A stretch of DNA of 26,125 nt from a virus, in IMG/VR virus record IMGVR_UViG_3300036846_000412, positions 1 to 26,125 of that record; one strand, written 5' to 3'. The position numbers and the translations under genes are program-made. Every line of letters starts with the position of its first letter. Position 1 is the stretch's first letter. Positions 5,353 to 10,825 of the stretch are shown piece after piece. The notes under the pieces were generated by a model. The model saw only the letters and a program-made list of their open reading frames with translations. It was not told where the DNA came from and made no database searches.

Positions 5353-6566
5353 GGCGACGCCTCGGCGAGCAGTGACAGCTGCTGTAACCGGCGTGCGGCG
5401 AGCTGGCCGTACGGCTCGGACAGTTCGACGCCGACGCAGTGGCGCCCTTGTTGACGCGCGACGAGCGCCGTGGTGCCGGAGCCGAGGAACGGGTCGAGGA
5501 CGCGGCCGGGCCGGTAGTCGCCGTGGCCGCAGTCCGACCAGCCGATTGTCGACGTCGACTTCTCGAGCCGCCGGCCGCTGCTCATCACGCGGACGCCTGA
5601 GTTGCACAGCGTCCCGCCCGCGCGTTGGCCGTTGTTCAAGCGGTTGCCGGGGTTCTCGTACTCGACGTCGACGAGCCGCTCGCGCGGCTTCCCACAGACG
5701 CGGCAGACGAGCTCCGGGCAGCCGGCGAGGATGCAGCGGCGCACGAGCTCCTCCGGGAACGTCGCGAAGTGCGCCTCCGCGTACGGCTGCGTCGCGATCT
5801 CCCAGACGTCGCGGACGTTGCGGCCGGCAGCCCGGTAGCGCTCGAGCTCCTCGTCTGTCCATTCGCGCCCGAACGACGCATAGCGGCTGTTGCCGTGCTC
5901 GGAGTGCTTCGGCGTCGTCTGCTTCGATGACCAGCGGTCCCACGACGCTTGCTCTCGGACGGCCTCCTGGTCGAACCAGTACCGCGGCGACTTGCTGAGC
6001 AGAAACACGTATTCGTGCGCGTTCGTCGGCCGGTCTGTCACCGACTCCGGCATCGGGTTTGGCTTCGCCCAGATGACGTCGCTGCGGAGCCACCAGCCGT
6101 CGGCCTGCAAGGCGAACGCGACTCGCCACGGGATCCCGATGAGATCCTTCGGCTTGAGCTCGGCCGGCCGGCTGTTCGGGATGCGAGGGCGGGCGCGCTC
6201 CCGGAGCGACGAGGGCGTCACCTTGAAGGAGCCGTGCATCCCGGCTTCGCGTGTCTCGTTGCGGTTGCCGCCCCACTTCGTCGAGCCATTCGTCGCGTAG
6301 CTGTCGCCGAGGTTCAGCCACAGCGTCCCGTGGTCGGACAGCACCCGCCGTACCTGCCAGAACGCCGCGACGATGTTCTCGACGTACTTCTCCGGCGAGT
6401 GCTCCAGCCCGAGCTGTCCGGCGACGCCGTAGTCGCGGAGGCCCCAGTACGGCGGCGACGTCACCACACAATCCACGGAACCCGTCTCGAACGTCGGCAA
6501 GACGTCGCGGACGTCGCCGAGCCACAGCGTGAAGTCCGTGTCGGCGACGAACGGTGTCACGCGCAC
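5349..6566 (-). CDS. DNA methyltransferase, TSPPY (beta) class, N4-cytosine or N6-adenine
   Basis: This protein of about 405 residues has the motif order of beta-class amino-methyltransferases. The catalytic TSPPYW is near the N-terminus (residues 36-41), followed by WLNLGDSY and WRVAFALQADGWWLRSDVIW. The S-adenosylmethionine-binding DPFLGSGTT is near the C-terminus (358-366), followed by VGVEL. Between them is a target-recognition region with a possible zinc site (Cys283, Cys288, Cys291, Cys346). The enzyme methylates exocyclic amino groups in DNA; the recognition sequence cannot be read from sequence. No restriction enzyme is present, so protection of phage DNA from host restriction, or a regulatory mark, are likelier roles than restriction-modification. 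The start could be GTG at 6566 or 6560. A 17-base element shared with the other methyltransferase lies upstream. Confidence 0.9.
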   Translation of the reverse strand: MRVTPFVADTDFTLWLGDVRDVLPTFETGSVDCVVTSPPYWGLRDYGVAGQLGLEHSPEKYVENIVAAFWQVRRVLSDHGTLWLNLGDSYATNGSTKWGGNRNETREAGMHGSFKVTPSSLRERARPRIPNSRPAELKPKDLIGIPWRVAFALQADGWWLRSDVIWAKPNPMPESVTDRPTNAHEYVFLLSKSPRYWFDQEAVREQASWDRWSSKQTTPKHSEHGNSRYASFGREWTDEELERYRAAGRNVRDVWEIATQPYAEAHFATFPEELVRRCILAGCPELVCRVCGKPRERLVDVEYENPGNRLNNGQRAGGTLCNSGVRVMSSGRRLEKSTSTIGWSDCGHGDYRPGRVLDPFLGSGTTALVARQQGRHCVGVELSEPYGQLAARRLQQLSLLAEASP

Positions 6567-6639
6567 CTCGAATGCACGGGTTCGCCCGTTACCGTGTGTC
6601 CGGCCGGGCCGATGCCCGGCGGATCAGCCCAGTCGGCGT

Positions 6640-6656
6640 TAGACGCCTTGCGAGAC
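6640..6656 (-). promoter_or_regulatory. Shared upstream element, copy 1
   Basis: The plus strand reads TAGACGCCTTGCGAGAC. Fifteen of 17 bases match the copy at 7265-7281. Each copy lies a short way upstream of a methyltransferase gene, with a GC-rich hairpin between element and gene (here arms at about 6602-6619). It may be a promoter part or operator. Short repeats of this quality also occur by chance in 26 kb, so position is the main support. Confidence 0.35.
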
Positions 6657-6660
6657 ACGA

Positions 6661-7236
6661 TCACGTAGCCGCCTCACCGAGCTGGACGTGTTCTAACGCC
6701 TGGTCGCCCCACGTGTCCCACCCGAGTCTTTGGCGACGTGCGAACAGCTCGAGCCGCGGCGCCGGGCTCGCGGCCTCGATCCAATCCATGAAGCAATCCG
6801 GCTTGCTCGAATGCCTACGCATAGGCGGCCGTGGTGTGACAATCACCGACGACGGAAATGTCCACGAGACGTTCGGCGCGCCGCGTTTCCCGACTAGCAG
6901 AAACTCGGCTGCGGACGGTGCTACCGAGCCGACTGGCATCGGATTGTTCTTACCCCAAACCAGCGTTTGACGATAACGGAATCCCCAGGCGTGCATTACA
7001 TCGAAGCTTTCCGGCAAATACTTGTTGGTCGTCCATAGCCAGAGAACGGAATCACGATCGGCAAAGTCGTGCACCGGAATACCTGCGATCCGATCGACCG
7101 TGAGCGTCCCGTACGGGAACGGCTCGGATGTCCCAAACGTGCCCGACTCGGCACCGCCGATCGCGCGACGCTCGTACTCCCACGGCGGGTCGGCGACGAT
7201 GGTGCGGTACCTCACGCCAACCCGCCCGTCGGGCAC
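6661..7236 (-). CDS. MT-A70-family N6-adenine DNA methyltransferase
   Basis: This protein of about 191 residues carries the catalytic DPPW of the MT-A70 family at residues 16-19 (TIVADPPWEY). DSVLWLWTTNKYLPE, the GFRYRQTLVWGKNN strand-helix region and a RRHSSKPDCFMDWIE segment follow, as in phage Dam-like enzymes. It should transfer a methyl group from S-adenosylmethionine to adenine N6 in DNA. A GTG at 7236 gives the full frame; a later GTG at 7215, close before the conserved domain, is possible, and neither has a strong ribosome-binding site. It is the first gene of the leftward early block. The next methyltransferase starts 95 bases downstream. Confidence 0.88.
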   Translation of the reverse strand: MPDGRVGVRYRTIVADPPWEYERRAIGGAESGTFGTSEPFPYGTLTVDRIAGIPVHDFADRDSVLWLWTTNKYLPESFDVMHAWGFRYRQTLVWGKNNPMPVGSVAPSAAEFLLVGKRGAPNVSWTFPSSVIVTPRPPMRRHSSKPDCFMDWIEAASPAPRLELFARRQRLGWDTWGDQALEHVQLGEAAT

Positions 7237-7264
7237 ACTGGCCGCGAACCTGCCCGGTGGGCAG

Positions 7265-7281
7265 TAGACGCCTTAAGAGAC
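7265..7281 (-). promoter_or_regulatory. Shared upstream element, copy 2
   Basis: The plus strand reads TAGACGCCTTAAGAGAC. It is the partner of the element at 6640-6656 and lies about 30 bases before the MT-A70 gene start. A small hairpin (CTGCCC at 7250-7255 with GGGCAG at 7259-7264) separates it from the gene. The paired layout suggests common control of both methyltransferases. Confidence 0.35.
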
Positions 7282-7331
7282 TGGCGGCCGGTTACACTCC
7301 CTGCCGCGCCGCCGCCGGAAACCACGGGTTT

Positions 7332-7406
7332 GCAGGCGAATAACTCCTGCTCAGGGCGGAATCTGTCCGCCGGACGGTAACAGCGGTTCGAATCCGCTAG
7401 GCGCCT
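7332..7406 (+). other. attP: tRNA 3'-end-like sequence, putative attP core
   Basis: A clear tRNA T-arm is present: AGCGG, loop TTCGAAT, CCGCT at 7382-7398, followed by AGGCGCC and T (7399-7406), which would be the 3' acceptor strand and discriminator. Upstream are two further stems, GCAGG/CCTGC (7332-7350) and GGCGGA/TCCGCC (7355-7371). I cannot fold a complete normal tRNA, and no matching 5' acceptor lies at the right distance. A tRNA 3' half beside an integrase gene is the usual form of a phage attachment site: it restores the host tRNA after integration. Confidence 0.6.
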
Positions 7407-7437
7407 CTCTACCTGTATCCAAGCCATTCCTAGCGGA
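7393..7437. repeat. 9-bp inverted repeat spanning the end of the integrase gene
   Basis: TCCGCTAGG (7393-7401) is perfectly inverted as CCTAGCGGA (7429-7437), 27 bases apart. One arm lies in the tRNA-like T-stem and acceptor, the other covers the integrase stop codon. It may be part of the recombinase-binding architecture or an RNA stem at the transcript end. Confidence 0.5.
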
Positions 7438-8350
7438 CTCTTTCCATCAGCGCCGCCATCCTGGCGGCGACGTCATGGACGGACGTGTGGTCGTACGTCG
7501 CGGCCGACGCTTCCGACGCGTGACCCATCACGACCATCAGGTCGTCTTTGGCGAGCCCGAACCGGCGCCACCGGGTCGCGAACGTGTGGCGGGTCGCGTG
7601 GATGTTCCGGTACGGCACATGGGCCTCGTCGAGACACCTGACCCACCAACGGGTGAACGCGGTGTCGGAGCACGGCTGCCGCCGGCGGATCACCCTGTGG
7701 ACGCCGCCTGCGCGGGTGTACCAGAGGTGGTCGCCCGCGTTGAGACCTTCTAGCACGGTCAGTTTCGCGAGCGAACTCGCGAGCCGTAACCCTTCGGAGT
7801 CGGCCGGTGTGGGGACGGCGATCATCGGGACCCGCCGCGGCTTGTCGCCCTTCGTGCCCTTGTTCAACGTGATCATCCGGCTGTCGAAATCGAACCGTCC
7901 AGCGTCGAGGCAGCGGGCCTCTTTCTTGCGGAGCCCGCCCTCGAACAGCAGACACATCAGCGGCCCGTCCAGCAGCGGCAACGCTTCGAGCGCCGCGATC
8001 TCGTCCTCGTCGAACAGCGTCGGGATCCTCGCCGCGTGCCGCCTGATGTCCGGCAGCAGATCAACCGGGTTCGCCGGGATCCGCCGTGTCTTGAATCCCC
8101 ACCGGAACCACGACGCGATATGAGCTTTACGGATCCGCCTCGACTTCTCCGGGAACGCGAGAAGGAACGGCAGCAGATGGCTGTCGGTGAACTCGTCGAA
8201 CGAAACGTTCGGGTACATCACCAACAGCGCTGCGCCGGTGCGTTCGTATGCGTCACGTGTCGTAGCGGCTTTGCCGCCGAGCTCTAGCCATGCGAGCCAG
8301 TCGGCGAGCTGCTGCGCGGCGGCGCTTTCGTGGTGCCGCCGGTCACGCAT
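7430..8350 (-). CDS. int: Tyrosine recombinase (phage integrase)
   Basis: The 306-residue protein has an N-terminal SAM-like core-binding domain (about 10-100; ADWLAWLELGGKAATTRDAY) and a C-terminal catalytic domain. Catalytic residues are visible: Arg141 in EGGLRKKEAR, a lysine in LNKGTKGDKPRRVP, His251 and Arg254 in HATRHTFAT, His277 in VMGHAS and the nucleophile Tyr286 in ATYDH. It would integrate the genome at a host tRNA gene through the adjacent attP-like site. I chose ATG at 8350 because GAGG lies five bases upstream and the fold begins soon after; the frame is open back to an ATG at 8464, but that adds 38 residues that look non-coding. The ribosome-binding site lies inside a perfect 18 bp palindrome, and a 14-codon leader overlaps the start. 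Confidence 0.9.
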   Translation of the reverse strand: MRDRRHHESAAAQQLADWLAWLELGGKAATTRDAYERTGAALLVMYPNVSFDEFTDSHLLPFLLAFPEKSRRIRKAHIASWFRWGFKTRRIPANPVDLLPDIRRHAARIPTLFDEDEIAALEALPLLDGPLMCLLFEGGLRKKEARCLDAGRFDFDSRMITLNKGTKGDKPRRVPMIAVPTPADSEGLRLASSLAKLTVLEGLNAGDHLWYTRAGGVHRVIRRRQPCSDTAFTRWWVRCLDEAHVPYRNIHATRHTFATRWRRFGLAKDDLMVVMGHASEASAATYDHTSVHDVAARMAALMERVR

Positions 8351-8387
8351 GATGTCCTCGAGGACATCCGTAAGATCGTGTGTGCAT
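8343..8387 (-). CDS. 14-codon leader peptide overlapping the integrase start
   Basis: A full AGGAGG (8404-8399) precedes an ATG at 8387 by 11 bases. The frame reads MHTRSYGCPRGHHA and stops at 8345-8343, seven bases inside the integrase gene. Its codons run through the 18 bp palindrome. A ribosome on this leader would melt that hairpin and end at the integrase start, so it could couple or gate integrase translation. The spacing is longer than ideal, so the leader is a proposal. Confidence 0.4.
   Translation of the reverse strand: MHTRSYGCPRGHHA
8351..8368. promoter_or_regulatory. Perfect 18-bp palindrome covering the integrase ribosome-binding site
   Basis: GATGTCCTCGAGGACATC equals its own reverse complement and ends exactly at the integrase ATG (8350). 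The GAGG it contains is the integrase Shine-Dalgarno. It could be the operator of a dimeric regulator. In RNA it could pair with a second copy, or fold with a strained loop, to hide the ribosome-binding site. Confidence 0.65.
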
Positions 8388-8471
8388 GGGAGCTGAGACC
8401 TCCTGTGCCGAGCCCGGGCCGCCCCCAAAGCGGCGCCGGGATTTCTATTGTCGGCCAGGATCATAGAGCGT

Positions 8472-8708
8472 CTACGCCGTCCCGTTCGTGAACCCGGACA
8501 GGTACCGCTCCGCTTCCGGCCGCGGCACCCGCGTCGACGCCCCGAGCTTCACGACGCGTAGCCGGTCGGCGGCGATGTCACGGTGGATCGTGCGCCGCGA
8601 CCGTTTCGACAGCCGGACGAGCTCGTCGATCGTCAACAGCTCGAACGGGTCAGACTGGCCGGATTCGACACACGGACCATCGCTCGCGTGTTCGCGAGAA
8701 GGTTTCAT
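8472..8708 (-). CDS. xis: Excisionase-like helix-turn-helix protein
   Basis: The 78-residue protein has a disordered first 22 residues, then a MerR/excisionase-type winged helix: PFELLTIDELVRLSKRSRRT, IHRDIAADRLRVVKLG and STRVPRPEAERYLSG. This is the family plan in which the helix binds DNA and the wing includes the conserved R-V-P/E-A-E ending. Such proteins bend attachment-site DNA and turn integrase towards excision, or act as regulators. It lies directly upstream of the integrase on the same strand, separated by 121 bases that hold the integrase leader. ATG at 8708 has an AAGGGCAGGGG purine tract just upstream. Confidence 0.8.
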   Translation of the reverse strand: MKPSREHASDGPCVESGQSDPFELLTIDELVRLSKRSRRTIHRDIAADRLRVVKLGASTRVPRPEAERYLSGFTNGTA

Positions 8709-8963
8709 AGCCCCTGCCCTTCTGCTCTCCCAGAACGCCGGTCACGGAGGTGTGCGGCACGACCGGAGGAGGGCCAGTTTCGGCCAAACACCGTTATCTT
8801 GTCAAAGACAAGTTCACGGAATTTGCGGGGAGTTCCCGCGCACCTTGCAACAATTGACACGTCTTGGCACTTCCTGTCACCTTCGTTGGTGTGTCAGGGT
8901 GAGCCGTTCCCGTCCGATCGTCCACGATGCGGCGTGACCGATCCGGCAAAGGGAACGCGCGGC
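8709..8963. promoter_or_regulatory. Divergent control region of the lysogeny module
   Basis: This 255-base gap separates leftward xis-int from two rightward genes. It has a perfect inverted repeat CTTGTC-AAA-GACAAG at 8798-8812, a GCGGG/CCCGC hairpin at about 8825-8839, and TGACAC (8855-8860) inverted as GTGTCA at 8891-8896. TTGACA, a consensus -35, occurs on the plus strand at 8854-8859 and on the minus strand at 8805-8800, but I see no good -10 at the right spacing for either. I read the repeats as regulator-binding sites of the genetic switch. Confidence 0.55.
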
Positions 8964-9230
8964 ATGAACATCCTGGCCGGAAACGAACCAGCAGCAAAAG
9001 GGGCGGCCGGCCAGGATGATGCCGCGCGCAAGATGACCCAGAAACAACTCGACGACATCGAGAAGACAGCGGCTGTGATCGCCCGCGAACGGAAACGCCT
9101 CGAGCAGCTGATCATCGCCGCCGCCCTCTCAGGCGAGACGCACCGCGGCATCGCGAAACGGGCCGGCATCCGCCACCAGCGCGTCGGCGAGCTCGTCCGA
9201 GCCTGGAAACGCGAACATCCCGACGAGTAG
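8964..9230 (+). CDS. Small helix-turn-helix protein, candidate regulator
   Basis: The 88-residue protein starts MNILAGNEPAAKGAAGQDDA, continues with a charged helix (KQLDDIEKTAAVIARERKRL) and ends in a homeodomain-like helix-turn-helix: LSGETHRGIAKRAGIRHQRV then GELVRAWKR. It is one of only two genes on the plus strand, diverging from xis and int, the usual place for a phage repressor or Cro-like protein. It lacks a classic N-terminal repressor domain, so small-terminase-like or resolvase-type DNA-binding roles remain possible. ATG at 8964 is chosen because AAGGGA lies nine bases upstream; a GTG at 8937 in the same frame is an alternative. Confidence 0.65.
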   Translation: MNILAGNEPAAKGAAGQDDAARKMTQKQLDDIEKTAAVIARERKRLEQLIIAAALSGETHRGIAKRAGIRHQRVGELVRAWKREHPDE

Positions 9231-9243
9231 ACGGCCGGCGCCG

Positions 9244-9385
9244 GGAACCTGGACAGGCACCGGCAGCCGGCCAACACGGGACGGTAGCCCACCACGGAAC
9301 CCCCCAAACGGGTGAACCAGCCCGGCCCGGCCCGGGAGTATCGTGGACGCTTGGCCGCCGGCGACGTGCCGGTGGAACCTGGACA
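9244..9385 (+). repeat. 12-bp direct repeat pair in the plus-strand intergenic gap
   Basis: GGAACCTGGACA occurs at 9244-9255 and again at 9374-9385, just before the ribosome-binding site of the next gene. GGCCGGC/GCCGGCC arms at 9233-9239 and 9266-9272 may form a stem after the helix-turn-helix gene. The rest of the 173-base gap is GC-rich with no recognised promoter. Confidence 0.45.
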
Positions 9386-9403
9386 CGAAGGAGAAGAAGT
9401 CTG

Positions 9404-9637
9404 ATGTTGCGCGTCTTCGGTGCGGCGTTCGGAATGGCGATCCTGGTCAGTTTCCTGACGCACGGGAACCATGCGGCGATCCTGATCACGTTCCTCGGTT
9501 GGACCGGTGGACACCTGTGGCTGATGGCAAAGGGGCAGATGAAACTGAAGTGCCCGTACTGCCATAAGCGGGTGAAGCTACGAGCGCCGGTGTGTCACCA
9601 CTGTGGCCGCAGCGTGATTAGCGGGACAACGTCCTAG
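9404..9637 (+). CDS. Membrane protein with C-terminal zinc ribbon
   Basis: The 77-residue protein has one or two hydrophobic segments in residues 1-43 (GAAFGMAILVSFL and AAILITFLGWTGGHLWL). A CxxC-x10-CxxC zinc ribbon at residues 50-67 follows (CPYC and CHHC). AAGGAG lies ten bases before the ATG. It is transcribed with the putative regulator, opposite to nearly all other genes, so it may be expressed in the lysogen. Prophage-expressed small membrane proteins often block superinfection, so that is a reasonable guess, but no family identifies it. Its TAG shares the four bases CTAG with the stop of the convergent gene. Confidence 0.7.
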   Translation: MLRVFGAAFGMAILVSFLTHGNHAAILITFLGWTGGHLWLMAKGQMKLKCPYCHKRVKLRAPVCHHCGRSVISGTTS

Positions 9638-9846
9638 CCGTCATCGGGCCGTTCGGGGCATTCCGGCGTGTCGGCCGGCGGCCCGTCCGGCTCGTCGTAG
9701 CGGTCGCGTTCGACGAAGAACCCGTACCGCGTCCGCCTCACGGTCGGGTCGCGGTTGAGGAGCCGGTAGCCGAGCGCGAGCGCGATCACGACCAGGACCG
9801 CGAGCACGATGACGACGCGGAAGTCGACGCCGAGCTCGGCGGTCAC
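9634..9846 (-). CDS. Single-span membrane protein after the endolysin, possible holin
   Basis: The 70-residue protein starts VTAELGVDFRVVIVLAVLVV, one strong membrane helix (about residues 9-28), then a basic hinge (RLLNRDP, VRRTRYG) and a charged, proline-rich tail. It follows the CHAP endolysin by about 85 bases and is the last gene of the late block, where holins and other lysis factors are usual. One helix with a charged tail also fits spanin-like or anti-holin proteins. The GTG start has no ribosome-binding site of its own; it overlaps the stop of a ten-codon cistron with a strong one, so translation is probably coupled. Confidence 0.65.
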   Translation of the reverse strand: MTAELGVDFRVVIVLAVLVVIALALGYRLLNRDPTVRRTRYGFFVERDRYDEPDGPPADTPECPERPDDG

Positions 9847-9875
9847 GGCTCGGCGACGAGGTTAGGATCGCCCAT
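9843..9875 (-). CDS. Ten-codon mini-cistron coupled to the membrane protein
   Basis: The frame encodes MGDPNLVAEP. GGGAGG lies seven bases before the ATG, and the TGA overlaps the GTG of the next gene in a GTGA junction. The peptide itself is probably not functional. Its likely purpose is to load ribosomes for, and limit expression of, the downstream membrane protein, a kind of control often needed for lysis genes. Confidence 0.5.
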   Translation of the reverse strand: MGDPNLVAEP

Positions 9876-9931
9876 CGCCCTACCTCCCGAGAACGCGCCA
9901 AGACACACTGCGAGCAGCGGCTGCGCCGTCA

Positions 9932-10825
9932 CTAGGGCTCCGCTACTCGAACGAACACGACGGAAGCCTGCGAGCGCGAGCGGTTGCGCCGGCAGACCTC
10001 GCCGCCGTTGCTCTGGCTTCCGCTGCTGCCTTCACCAGAGGTGTTCCCTTCGAGCGCCGTGAATGACCCGGGTGTGCCGGCTTCGAACAGGCCGACGTGG
10101 TCGAACGTGCCGTCCCGTTCCCAGTCGTAACAGACCAGGTCGCCCGGGATCGGTGTCGTGGTGATCGACAAGCCGTAGCGGAGCTGGGCGGCGTCAGCGA
10201 CGATGTAGGGGACATAGGCGTAGCGGCTGCCGCGGGCGAAGCTGGGTGAGCCGTCCGCTTCGACCATGTAGAGATATGTGGCGAAAATCGCACACCACGG
10301 CTGATAGTCGACGCCGTACCACTCCCCGAACGTGGTGTGGTTCGACCCGGCCGGCTGCTCCGTGTAGCCGAGCCAGCCGATCGCACCGTCGAGCGCGCGT
10401 TCCCTGGTCGTCTCCTTCGGCGCAGCCGCGACGTGATGCCGGGCGTACGCCTCGGCGATCAGGTTCGCGGCGGTGGCGTCCATCGCCATCTCGCCGGCAT
10501 GAGGCTTCCCGTCCGGCACGCGGATCGACCTGAGCGTGTTGAACGTCTTCTCGTCGACGACACCGGTGTCAGGCATGTTCTGTTGGCGTTGGATCCCGGC
10601 GATGCCGGTGTCGATCACATTCGGGCCGGCGCCGTTCGCGAACGCGTTGCTGTAACTGTCGTCGAACCTTGACGCCGGTCCTTGCCATCGGCAGGCTCGC
10701 CACACCGTGCGCTTGTAGCCGACGGCGTCGGGGCCGTCCTGATCGCCGACGTGGAGCTCACGCGGGAACCCGGGCACGGGCACCATCGGGCCGCCCTTGT
10801 ACGGCTGCTCGTACCAGGCCGTCAT
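9932..10825 (-). CDS. CHAP-domain endolysin
   Basis: The 297-residue protein has an N-terminal peptidoglycan-binding-like part (about 25-105: YKRTVWRACRW, NVIDTGIAGIQRQQNMPDTG, DEKTFNTL), a linker, and a C-terminal CHAP amidase/peptidase domain. The catalytic cysteine is Cys178 in QPWCAIF, the histidine is His243 in FDHVGLFEA, and EGN (259-261) supplies the third position. It would cut peptide cross-links or the amide bond in host cell-wall peptidoglycan at lysis. No signal peptide is visible, so it needs a holin or equivalent. The ATG overlaps the stop of the upstream fibre gene (ATGA). This is the lysis enzyme of the late operon; the Rpf-like enzyme at 2733-3098 is a separate muralytic protein. 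Confidence 0.85.
   Translation of the reverse strand: MTAWYEQPYKGGPMVPVPGFPRELHVGDQDGPDAVGYKRTVWRACRWQGPASRFDDSYSNAFANGAGPNVIDTGIAGIQRQQNMPDTGVVDEKTFNTLRSIRVPDGKPHAGEMAMDATAANLIAEAYARHHVAAAPKETTRERALDGAIGWLGYTEQPAGSNHTTFGEWYGVDYQPWCAIFATYLYMVEADGSPSFARGSRYAYVPYIVADAAQLRYGLSITTTPIPGDLVCYDWERDGTFDHVGLFEAGTPGSFTALEGNTSGEGSSGSQSNGGEVCRRNRSRSQASVVFVRVAEP

Noticed and set aside
7332-7406. Complete functional tRNA gene
   Set aside because: The T-arm and 3' acceptor are good, but no 5' acceptor, D-arm or seven-base anticodon loop with T at position 33 fits at the proper distances. A tRNA-derived attachment core is the better explanation.
8351-8464. Longer integrase starting at 8464
   Set aside because: The frame is open, but the added residues have no domain character and no ribosome-binding site is visible, whereas ATG 8350 has GAGG five bases upstream and matches the domain start.
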